This document shows, one piece after another, positions 39,201-51,200 of a DNA stretch of 64,000 nt. The DNA comes from Bombyx mori (lineage: Eukaryota > Arthropoda > Insecta > Lepidoptera > Bombycidae), in assembly GCF_030269925.1 (NCBI RefSeq), contig NC_085117.1:5174231-5238230 (forward strand), in the 5' to 3' direction. The notes under the pieces are model-generated. The model was not told the DNA's origin, made no database searches, and saw only the letters and a program-made list of their open reading frames with translations. Position 1 is the stretch's first letter. The number at the start of each line of letters is the position of its first letter. The position numbers were made by a program, and so were the translations under genes.

Positions 39201-42200
39201 GAATATTTGAAGGCTGTACCAAGTGGATGTGTGACCTGGAACCTAGCGGCGTCGCGTCTCATTCCGGGCGTGTCATAAAGCAATTAAGACATTCACTGCA
39301 GCAGCGTACTTTGGTCACCAATCGACATTGCTGTAAGCAAGCATCGGTCTGCCTATTTCTGTGACAGAACTACACACGTTACAGCTACAACTATGATCTC
39401 ATGGTTCAAGGGGGAAGTGGCGCCCATGATGCCACTACCATCGTACAAAAGGGGGCTAATGTCCTTATTCGTCCACTAATATAATCAATTAATGATAGTA
39501 AAAGTCCTGTCAAGTCCTTAAAGTATAAGGATATGAAACTCAACTGACATTTAACTTCACAATGTCAAGCTGCCAAAGACATAGTTTTATTATCAATTGT
39601 CCCACAATTTTCGAGGAAAGGAAACCTCTATCTAAGCCCCTACGGTCTTCTGATTCCTTGTGGGAGCCTTTTCTCTGTTGAGCTCAGTTTCATCGTGTGA
39701 TCACCACTGTGGATTCTAGCTGCATAGCAGTCACAGCGGGATGGAGTGGCAGCCGATATCCGGCCTGGCTACACAAAATATCATAGATAATTATCTCGAA
39801 ATTGATCGGTCATTTGTGATCTTGCTGGAGGCCACGCAGATGCGATCTGATCACGATATTCTGTTACAGGCTCTCCAGCTGTAATAGCGCAGTCGATTCA
39901 CCAAATATCCATTTTTTATGAACGTAAGTGTAAACTTAATAGCACTATTATTATTAAATTCATTTATTTTAAATAAAATATTAATCCATATTAATTTTCG
40001 TAACAGTGATTTCTTAAAAATATGTTAGTAAGGACATAATAATTATGTTAGTAAATATATTATATTTATTTATACTAGTGGTGCCCCGGTAGTGTAAATT
40101 CGACTATAATTAATTGAAATTATAAGTTTGTACACTATTAAGATTCAAAGACTATTCAAAGACTATTTTATTATACTTCTATAACCACAGATTTCGCCAA
40201 GACTACACTATAGACAAATAATATTAAGAGAAACAATATTAATCTATTCTCAATTTGACCACAGACTTGTATAAATGTGTGTGGTGTCAAATACATGGTG
40301 TGTAATGTTTTTTTTTTAGTGAGTTAATGTATTTTTTATGCATAATTTAAAAAAATACATTCTGCCCTCCTTCTCTATATTCTCTAGAAGTGTGGGAAAT
40401 TTCATACTCCTCCGTCCGCGCAATTATCGTAAAAAGGGGTACAAAGTTTTTGCTTCACGTATTAATATATAGATATGCATATTACTAGGGATTATAGATT
40501 ATTATTATTGATAGTACCTACGATATTTATATTACTTAGGGACTATAGCGCTATTTATTACTTATATTAGAATTGGCCATTATTAAACCATTATCAATTA
40601 AGTTGCTATTATTTATTTATTTCACAGAAGATCCAGAGGAATGGAACTTGGAGCACTTAGCAGCTACATTCGCAAGAAGTAAGTGACTCAACGGAACTTT
40701 AATAAGACAGACATGCTAAACAGTTCAAAAATTGTTTGTCTGTAAAATCGATTTACGGACGATAGGTTAACGTGATAAAGCGTCACATTTGAAGAAACAT
40801 TAATAAAAAATTGCATACTTTTATGAATTGAATTTTTATCACTGAATTGTGATCATTCTGTGTAATACAAAAAAGGGGTTAATTTGATAATTACAATTTT
40901 TTTTGATAAATTAAGGCTTGGGCCAATCGTGCCTCTCTATCGCTTGTTCCGCGCTCTCGCTTGCACACTTGCTCGGGCGGAACGTGACACTTTTTCATGC
41001 GTGCAACTGGTTGTAATCGATTTATTAATTAACAATAACATTTCACATAGAATACAAAAATTAAATAAAAACAATAACAATAATTTCGGAATAAAGTATA
41101 AATAATAATAAAACAAAAAATAAAATAAATGTCAAAAGTACCTTAACCTAAAGGCTGGTCTGGATTCAGAGTGATCAACATGCACACGTGAAGATGTGAA
41201 GACGTCATTACGTTTTTAAAAATATTGCAAAAATCCTTTATTTGCAATATTTATTAACAACTTTATTTGGTTTTTGAAGTAAGAAACGCAACAGACGCGA
41301 TAGTACGTCCAGCCGAAAGCAGATTCTCTATTTTTTTTCTTATCTAAGCTGGAGGTAGCCTAACGTGAGGGGTCTAAAGTGAGAACGATGCTAATAGCCC
41401 TAGCAAGAGTAGTGCTTCGCTAAATCTACCACCGGATCGGAAACGCGAGCCACTGAGAAGATTCGGCGAGAAACTCAATGGGTGTCTATGGGTTAATTTA
41501 TTCGTCGAGCCCTTCGTCGTAAGCGACGGGTTCGACGAGAACGATGATGGCCCTTCGGGTACCTAAAAGCACCGTTAGTGGATCAGTATGCAAAGAGCGT
41601 GGTTATTAACGTTCTCGATAGAGTAAAAGTTAACTCAAATTTGAATGGAGTTGGAACGTTTGCCGCGGGGTGCGCTGTTCCGGTTGCCTACAAATTTGAG
41701 TTAACTTATACGCTATCGAGAACGTTAAAAAACGCACTAAGCAGACGGAAGGATCCGAAATAACGTGTAGGTTCTCTGAAGTAAAACACGTGCGAGTGTA
41801 TTGAGTGGTGCTAGGGGCTTGCGAGTCCAACGGGTAGCTACCACCGCCCTGCCCATTTCCGCCCCAGAGCAGGACAAGTCCAATCATTAACGATTCGCGC
41901 GACGGTTTTAAGCTGCGCGTTCCTAAAACGACACAGTAGGCTAAAACACCATCGAGCGATTATTACGCATACACGTTCGTTTTTTATGAATTTTATTGCA
42001 TATATAGGTGGACGAAGTCACGGCCCACCCGGTGTTAAGTGGTTACCGGAGCCCATAGATATCTACAACGTAAATGCCGCCACCTACCTTGAGATATGAG
42101 TTATAAGGTCTCAGTATAGTTACAACAGCTGCCCCGCCCTTCAAACCGAAACGCATTCCTGCTTCACGGCAGAAATAGGCGGGGTGGTGGTACCTACCCG

Positions 42201-45200
42201 CGCGGACTCACAAGACGTCCTTCCACCAGTAATATCAATTTATATTTAATATTTCTAATATTATATAATTATCTAATATTATTAATATATAATATTTATT
42301 TCCTTTCAGCGACAACCATATTGGGCGCGCTCGGGAATAGCTACAAGTCAGGACGTAAGTCGCTATGTACCTATTCTATTAAAAAACATTTTCGATTATT
42401 TTGAAACAAATATGTATGACTCATAGGGCTGGCTGGTTCCGTCAGAGAGCTCCGCCTCGTTCGGCTGCTTGAGCCGGAATCTTTTGTGCGTTTTTTTTTG
42501 TTTCCTATCTATTCTAGTAACCTCGAGGGCTTATTCTAGATTCGCCGAGCTTATATGTGAACTCACGGGGCTCAAGCCAGGAGCGTTGCTAACACTGGCC
42601 CTAGTAAGAGCAGTGCCTCGCAGTATCTACCATCGGATCAGACACGCGACCCACTGAGAAGATCCGGCGAGAAACTCAGTGGGCTGTGTCTGTGGGTTAA
42701 TTCACATGTCGAGCCCTTCGACGAGGACGGTGACCGGTGCTTGTGGTACCTAAAAGCACTGTTAATGGATCGGGAGAATCCGTAATGACGTGTTTAGGGC
42801 GACGTCGATTGTTTATCATTCGGTCCACCGGATCGGGTATGATTTGTGCGACAATAGTCACTCTTATCTATAGTAGAACAGTGGGGGTAGCATAGTCATT
42901 AATTCTCTTGAATACCATCTCAAACAGTTGTTGACATGAGTAACATTAAGGAAACAGTTAACTGCAACTATTTTCAGTTAACTAAATAGTAACGCCGACA
43001 TGTATAAAAAAATTAAAGTGTAGGTAATTATTTTTTAATTGTAATTAATGTAATTTGAATTTTCAATTACAGTTGGACAGTTCATGGCTGAGGGTAAGTC
43101 TGGAATTAAAGCAATTATTTTTTCTCTTTCTCTTTTATTTCAGTTTAGTTAATAATCAGTCGCGATTTTTCATTATTCAGTGTGTCGTGTCATGTTTTTC
43201 TTGGATATACATATGTGGTTGAAGCACACGGCCTCAATGATGTGTTAATTGGTTTACCGGACCTATCACATCAATTCAGCGACTCGCAATCTATGTCTTC
43301 AGCAATTGAAGACATTAGTGGATGAAGGGGTTAAGTATCATTTTAAAGATTTTTGAGTTTTCACATCGAACGTAGGCGCTATGCGCCTATAAACCATATA
43401 AGACTTTAAAACTCTGGATTTAAAGGCTGTTTAGAAATGGCATGTGATGAAGGAGTTATAGTATTGACGAAGAAAAAGTACAAGTAACAAAAGTTTATAG
43501 TTCCAAAATCTTCTGTTATTATTACATTAATAAAAGAATATCCTAACACCTTTATTGGCCTTACACGTCTTCACAATCTTCCTTTTTTTCTGTCGTTCTC
43601 TTTTCCCTTTCTTACCGTTTTCTCTCACTCACATCTTAACGCTCCGTTACATTACGGTGATATTCCTTTACTGTCGAAGTCAATCGTGAAGATGAATTAA
43701 ATGCGTATTTTATTAGAAAAATTGGTCGTCAGCCTGCGGGATTCGAACCTAGGTACATTCGAATCGCTAGTTACGAACTCAACAGCCGTCTTATCTATTA
43801 GGCCGCGACGACAAGCTTCTCACTAGTGGAATTTTCAGATTGTATTGCACATTTAACCAGGATACCCGACTTTAGTGACGAAATTCCTCACTCGTAGGGC
43901 CCCAAGCAAATTTCTTATCAACTTTAGTAAGGTCTTTATGTGGATTTGTACCAATCAAACAACCGTCGGAGTCTAGATATAAGGTGTGCTTCATGTACCT
44001 ACCGTTATCCCATACCTATTCCTAGGACCCGAATTAACATTTCCAAATATTCGTTTTTATGTTTAATATTTTTTTGTCAAAGGATTCCTGAATTACTTCA
44101 AATACGTCGGAAACTACTATCAAATTGGTGAGTCATAACAATAACTTTTATATATTAACAGAATAATCAAGTCGAACTTAAGTATTGATCTAATCAATTG
44201 CTTCTCAGATTTAAGCATCTATGTATCCAAGATATACAAAGATCTGACCTTCTGCAAAGCGAACGCGCTTGAGGGCGTCATTCTGGACGGGACCACGGAC
44301 TACATCGAGGAGCATCCTAACATAAAATACGTAATCATCCGACACGTGCACGACCAAGTCCGTCGTGCGAACCGGAATAGAAGGAACGGCAGTAAAGTAT
44401 ACGAAAAATCCGGGAGCAAAACTGGTATAAGAAAAGTAATTATCGTCAGGAAGGGCGACCCTTCTGGCAATAACGCGGCAGGCTATGCCTATGCTGAGGC
44501 GGGCCCGCGTAACGCAGTGTATAACACGAACACAGATAATTCCGGTAGCGTTGCTTATGCTGCGGCACAATCGCAAGTGAACAGCCAACAGCAAGGTCTT
44601 AATAATGGAGGTGGAACTGTTTACTTAGAGGAAGCAAAATCGCAGGGCGGACAAGGAAATTCCGGTAGCGTTGCTTATGCTACGGCACAATCGCAGGCGA
44701 GCAGCCAACAGCAAGGGCTCGGTAATGGAGATGGAATTGTTTACTTAGAAAAAGCAAAATCACAGGGCGGACAAGGAAATTCCGGTAGCGTTGCTTATGC
44801 TACGGCACAATCGCAGGCGAGCAGCCAACAGCAAGGGCTCGGTAATGGAGATGGAATTGTTTACTTAGAAAAAACAAAATCACAGGGCGGACAAGGAAAT
44901 TCCGGTAGCGTTGCTTATGCTACGGCACAATCGCAGGCGAGCAGCCAACAGCAAGGGCTCGGTAATGGAGATGGAATTGTTTACTTAGAAAAAGCAAAAT
45001 CACAGGGCGGACAAGGAAATTCCGGTAGCGTTGCTTATGCTACGGCACAATCGCAGGCGAGCAGCCAACAGCAAGGGCTCGGTAATGGAGATGGAATTGT
45101 TTACTTAGAAAAAGCAAAATCACAGGGCGGACAAGGAAATTCCGGTAGCGTTGCTTATGCTACGGCACAATCGCAAGCGAGCCGCCAACAACAAGGCCTT

Positions 45201-48200
45201 AATAATGAAGGTGGAAAGGTTTACTTAAAGGAAGCAAAATCGCAGGGCGGACACGGTAATTCCGGTAGCGTTGCTTACGTTGGGACACAATCGCAAGCGA
45301 ACGGCCAACAGCAAGGGCTTTATAATGGACGTGGAACTGTTTACTTAGAGGAAGCAAAATCGCAGGGCGAGCAAGGAATTGCCGGTAGCCTAGCTTATGC
45401 TGCGGCTCAATCGCAAGCGAACGGCCAACAGCAAAGCCTTAATAATGGAGGTGGAACTGTTAACTTAGAAAAGAGACATTTTCAAGGCGGTTATGGAAAC
45501 GCGAATAGATTTACTTACGCCCCGGCAGGACCGCAGCTTATTGGCCAACAGCGAAACCATATCAATGAGCTCGGAAGCGCTTACTTAGAAGCGGGAAGAT
45601 CACAGGTTCAAAACGCAAACGCTGGGAGCGTAGCTTACGGTGCTTTAGGATCACAAGCAAACACCCAAAATCAATATAACGGAGACAATAGACTCAATAA
45701 TCGACATGTCAATAACATTGGCGAAGACAAATTAAGGGCAATAGGTGAACAATACCATAGGGGATATTCGAGCGATCGTAATGCAGTGAATACGCAAATC
45801 GAAGGTTCACTTCTAAATCACAGTGGCCACGTTCCATCGCCAAACGATTTCAGGATACAGAATCCCGGGCAACTCGCAAACAACGTCGGAACCAACCAAA
45901 ATAATATTTACGGCAATAAACAGTTTGGATATGGACCTCAGCAGGGGAGCGGTTATCAGCAAAAGAACTACAGAAATATAAATGAAAACGGGCAGGATAA
46001 AGTGAGTTGAAATGCTTCTGTTTTTTTTCGCTTTAGAAAAATTTGTGTGTCAAATTCCGACGTGCGATTGGAGTTTCGCTGAACGTTTTTATGTGATACA
46101 ACATTTAAAGAGTAAATAATGGCATCAATAATGCCATAAATAATGGCTATAAGCACCACCCTGCTTATATTCAAAAGTTTTCTATTTTATTCTTTTATTA
46201 ATCTTGTAGTCAGGCGCGTGTATGGCCACATGATGGTTTTTTTATTGCTTAGATGGGTGGACGAGTTCATAGCCCATCCGGTGTTAAGTGCGGTGGTACC
46301 TAAACGGAGAGTACTCAGCGGTAGGCAGTGGCTTGACTCTACCCCTGCCATTGCTAACCTCCATGATCCGGTAACCACTAATTGGTGGTTGGACCTCTTG
46401 TGAGTTCGCACGGGTAGGTCCACCCTGCCTATTTCTGCCGTGATGCCGTAATGCGTTTCGGTTTGAAGGGTGGGGCAGCCGTTGTAACTATACTTGAGAC
46501 CTTAGAACTTATATCTCAAAGTATGTAGCGGCATTCACGTTGTAGATGTCTATGGGCTCCGGTAACCATTTCACACCAAGTGGGCCGTGAGCTCATCCAC
46601 CTATCTAAGCAATAAAAAAACTAGTGGTCGCCCAATAGTCGAAATTCGACTATAATTAACAAAATTATAAATTTGAACATTATTACTGGTTCTATTGTCA
46701 AAGACTACATTATTATACTTCTATAATGACAGGTTTCGCCAAGACTACACTATAGGCAAACAATATTAATCTATTCTCAATTAGACCACACTTGACCACA
46801 GGCTTTAGGCAATAACAAAAGTTTGACAATAACAAAGAATATATAAATCTGTGTTGTGTCAAATACATGGTGGTGTGTAATGTTTTATTTTTTTAATTGT
46901 TTTAATGTATTTTTACGCATAATTAAAATAAAATTTTGCATTCTGCATGCACTCCTCTATATTCTCTATAAGTATGAGAAACTTCATATTCCTCCGTCCG
47001 CACAATTTTCGTAAAAAGGGGTACAAAGTTTTTGCTTCACATATTAATTTTACGTAAATAATGTAACAACACTACTGACTAACAAATGTGAAGAAAATTA
47101 GAGACTCGTTAATGATTTAAGCTCACTATTGTAAATATCGAGGGGGAAAGGTTATTTGGCTTAAGCGAAATTTTTGCAACTTCACATGAGAGCCATTTAA
47201 AGCTTACCTAAACATTTGGATAAACAATATCATAACCCAAAAAGCTTCTTCAGCTATTTGAATGAAGTCAACTCAATTGAATTCCAATTAAAAATATCGA
47301 ACGGTTGATTCTGATACCAAATAAAACGCACCTTTATTTACAAAGATAATAATGTTGCTTAAACAAAATGGCTTTTCACTCTTCGATAGTTTATTAATCT
47401 AAAACTTATATTCCATTATTCAACGAGTTCTCACACTGAATTAGTCCATGTCATTGATAAGTGTCATCGCGAAAGAATTTGTAGAATTTACGTTATAAAA
47501 AAAAAAAACTGCATACAATAAATATGTAAATAATAATGAAATTCTCTATTTACAGATTCACGGAGGTGAGAGTAAGTATTTATTTCTTGTTTTAAAAAGA
47601 AAGGTTTTTTTGTGTTAAAAGGATATTTATTCATTATAAGTGTTATGAATTCGACTAGGGTTGATAATCATAATTAAAATCACAACTTGTATCTTTAATT
47701 ATGCGACAGAAGTTTTCATTACGAAAACTTAAGTTTATTTTATCACATCGATGCCTCCAATGAACACTACTCTAACTCAAAATTTTGAAATTTTCGTTTT
47801 CACGCAAATCGCTTCACTATTTTAAAAGTATTACAAATCATTATTGATGGGGTTCGAAGCAAGAGTAAATCAGCTAGCTATACAAAAAAAAAACCTTAAA
47901 TATACCTATATCTGCAATCATGTTTATGTGGTTCTTCTATAATGGAAACATTTAGATATTCGAGGAGTGAAAGGCGACACTTTGCTTAACACGCGATATT
48001 TATCTTTGTAATTAAAAGTGCGTTTTATTCGGTATTAGCATAAAAAGAATCGATGTTTTTAATTGTGCTTCAATTAAGTTTACCCTACTCAAATAGCAAA
48101 ATTTTTTTTGTTATGATATTTTTTCCAGAATTTTTAATTTTAAATGGCTGTTCTATATAGTTGCAAAAAATATCGCTTAATGTGAAAATTAGTCGTTCAC

Positions 48201-51200
48201 CTCTCAATATGTTTCTCGCAGTTTGAAGCTACCGCGTCTAGAATGTTCCTCCGAAATTCACGACGTCACGGCCATTTTGATAAATTTTGCTGTGCTTCTC
48301 GCGTAGAGTAGGAACTAAGTATACGAAGCAATATTAATGGCATACGTAATTCTAATATTTGACATCTTTCTCCTTGTATTCTCTTTTAATATAAAAACGA
48401 GATGAAGTTGATTAATTAATTTAAGAATTTAATCAATTTGATATGAGACTAAATGAAACGAGTTAAGATGAACGAAATACAATCTCAGAAAAAGGAGGAT
48501 ATAGTAAAATCAGTAGGTCCATACTTAAATCAATTAAATTAAAGAAAAAGCCTTTTATTTCTAGCATTTTTAAACAGTAAAATTACAAAAATTTTATACG
48601 GATTGTTAACGATTTATATTTAATAATACTAATAATAATATTTAATATAGTAATGTATATAAGTCAGATCATTTGAATTTATAAATTATATAGTTATAAG
48701 ATTTAAAAAAGTTTCCAATTAATTTACTGTACAGCATGCAAAATCGGTACTTACTTAGACTTTTCAGTGGACATTTTTTTTTTATAAACCCCGTCAATAA
48801 ACACTTAAACCTAAAAAAACACTAAATGAATTTATTAAAATACAATATTCACTCAACACCGCGCGTCGCGTTCCCGCCAAAAACTCCTGTCAAAAGGTCA
48901 CTGACATTTGAAATGCATTCTCAAATAATTTCTTTTCTGATCTCAGATACAGAAGCAGGAGGCCATAGCCCGGGCTTAGTTGGCGGTACGTATACATTTA
49001 ATAAGTTCCCGGGTGGTGACCTTGCACCGTGAGACGTAGCATGGGTGAACCTCCACAGCGAAGAACGACCATTCTCAATGCGGGTAGCATCGGACCCGTC
49101 ATTACGACTAATGAGACGCCTATGTCCAGCAGTGGATGTTTCTGGGCTGATGACGACCCCAGAAGCCTAACTACATTCCCGATCCTGCGGACCGAATGTC
49201 AACAGTCGACGTCGCCCAAAACACGTCATTTCGGATCCTCCCGATCCACTAACGGTGCTTTAGGTACCTCAAGCATCGGTCATCGTTCTCGTCGAACCCG
49301 TCGCTTGCGACGAAGGGCTCGACGAATAAATTAACCCTCAAACACAGCCCACTGAGTTTCTCGCCAGATCTTCTCAGTGGGTCGCGCTTCCGATCCGGCA
49401 GTAGATTCATTCGCGAAGCAGTTGCTCTTGAGTTGTTAGGTCTCCTTCGGAGGCGCTCGGGCAGCTGTTAGCTAATCCCACCTCTGCTGACTGAGCCCTT
49501 GCTCGCCCACCTGTCCTGGTGAAACTAAAAAGGCGTTCGAACCACCAGTAACTTGTAACTTGTTGTACACCAGTAACTAACACCAGTAATTTGCTGCCAA
49601 TTTACGGGTAGTAGTTTATTGGTGTGATGACTCAAACTTCGACCTATCAAGATCGGCGCTGGTGTTCACATTGGTTGAGAGAGAGACAGAAAGAGTCAAA
49701 GGTCCGGCTTAATGGCCACAGATTCTAAGCACCTCAGCGGGTTCTCTCGAGTTTCGATTCTTAATTGACTTGATAGGGATTCTCACTAGCAATCTGAACG
49801 TTAATTGCTTTTTTCGTGCGTGCCTTTCCATCTCCCAGGAGAAAATGGTAAATTTTTACAAAATAAACACCCTATTAGATTATAAATCTGTTGTGTTTCT
49901 CGACGATAATGCCATTTGCTTTCTCGTTTGTATGTACAGACGTAGTTTACTTGACTCACTGTGACGAATGTTAAACGAATTTTAATTAATGCAAAGCGTT
50001 TTTGTTTCCAGGTCTCTTCAAATACTTGCTGGGCGGTAAGTGAAAAAGATAATTTGTTACTATATTTCTAATGACGGTATATCGTTAGGTGTAAGTTGTG
50101 GTCTGTAGGATTAAAGCTCCGATATACTCGCGTGGACTGATGCGGGATACGTACACGCACACATATTTTATTTTTGTTGCTTAGATGGGTGGACGAGCTC
50201 ACAGCCCACCTGGTATTAAGTGGTTACCGAAGCCCATAGACATCTACAACGTAAATACGCCATCCACCTTGAGTTCTAAGGTCTCAAGTATAGTTAGAAC
50301 GGCTGCCCCACCCTTCAAACCGAAACGCATTACTGCTTCACGGCAGAAATAGGCGGGGTGGTGGTACCTACTCGCCCGGACTTACAAGAGGTCCTACCAC
50401 CAGTAATAATCCACCAGTAATCTATAAAGATAAATGTTTGTTGGCACTCCAAGGGACGCTTCCCAGTACCATTAACGCACGACAGATGGCGCGCAAGTAC
50501 TCTCAACAAATCGATGATTTTATACAAATGTCGACAGTCACAACGTAGCGGGTTCTAGATATCAGTCTTGATAAATAGTATGTCATAATGTAAACGACTA
50601 GCGTAAGCTTAGATGATCGGCGCAGTCACTGATGCCCATGGACTCCGGACATTTTTTAAGACAAATGTACGAGCTCACGATCCACCTGGTGTTAGATAGT
50701 TACTAGGACTTTTTGGTGGAAACGCGAGGAGTGAAGTTGTGTGATTTAGTTTATTTTGTCTATTTAGTGTTTCTTCAGGTTTAAATGTGTAATAACGGTG
50801 GTTTATTGACTGTTTAGTATCTGTGAAAATGCACAAATGTGGGAAAATGAAACAGAGCCGCTGAACGTAACTTCTCACGATCCTCCAAAACAGTCCACTG
50901 AAAAAGTCTCAGTAAATGACCACCATTTCACTGAGATTATATTTCATCTCATATCATCTGATCTCATTACATTACATTTCATTTCATATCATATCATATC
51001 ATTTTTCATATAAGAAAATTAAATTGCCCCCTACAAAATTATAATTTGCGTGATTTCTGGTGGTAGGACTTCTTGTGAGTCTGCGCGGGTAGGTACCACC
51101 GCCCTACGTATTTCTGCCATGAAGCAGTATGCGTGTCGGTTTGAAGGGCGGGGCAACCGTTGTAACTATACCGAGACCTTAGAACTCATATCTCAAGGTG

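Larger units (their letters stand above)
31564..46001 (+). other. Ser4: Module B: exons 17-30 of the sericin-like gene
   Basis: Exon lengths 31, 24, 48, 45, 45, 21, 57, 174, 54, 51, 45, 21, 45 and 1793 nt mirror module A one for one, with the same phases. Matching pieces: GVFARGIT, DGWIPT then LGTRFAD, C...WGW (exon 24), DPEEWNLEHL (26), SYKSG (27), LGQFMAE (28), GFLNYFKYVGNYYQI (29). Identity is low to moderate, so the duplication is old, but exon architecture is nearly frozen. Confidence 0.75.

Noticed and set aside
44538..45700. CRISPR-like or satellite array
   Set aside because: The 120-bp units are wholly coding in one frame and lie in an exon with good splice sites.
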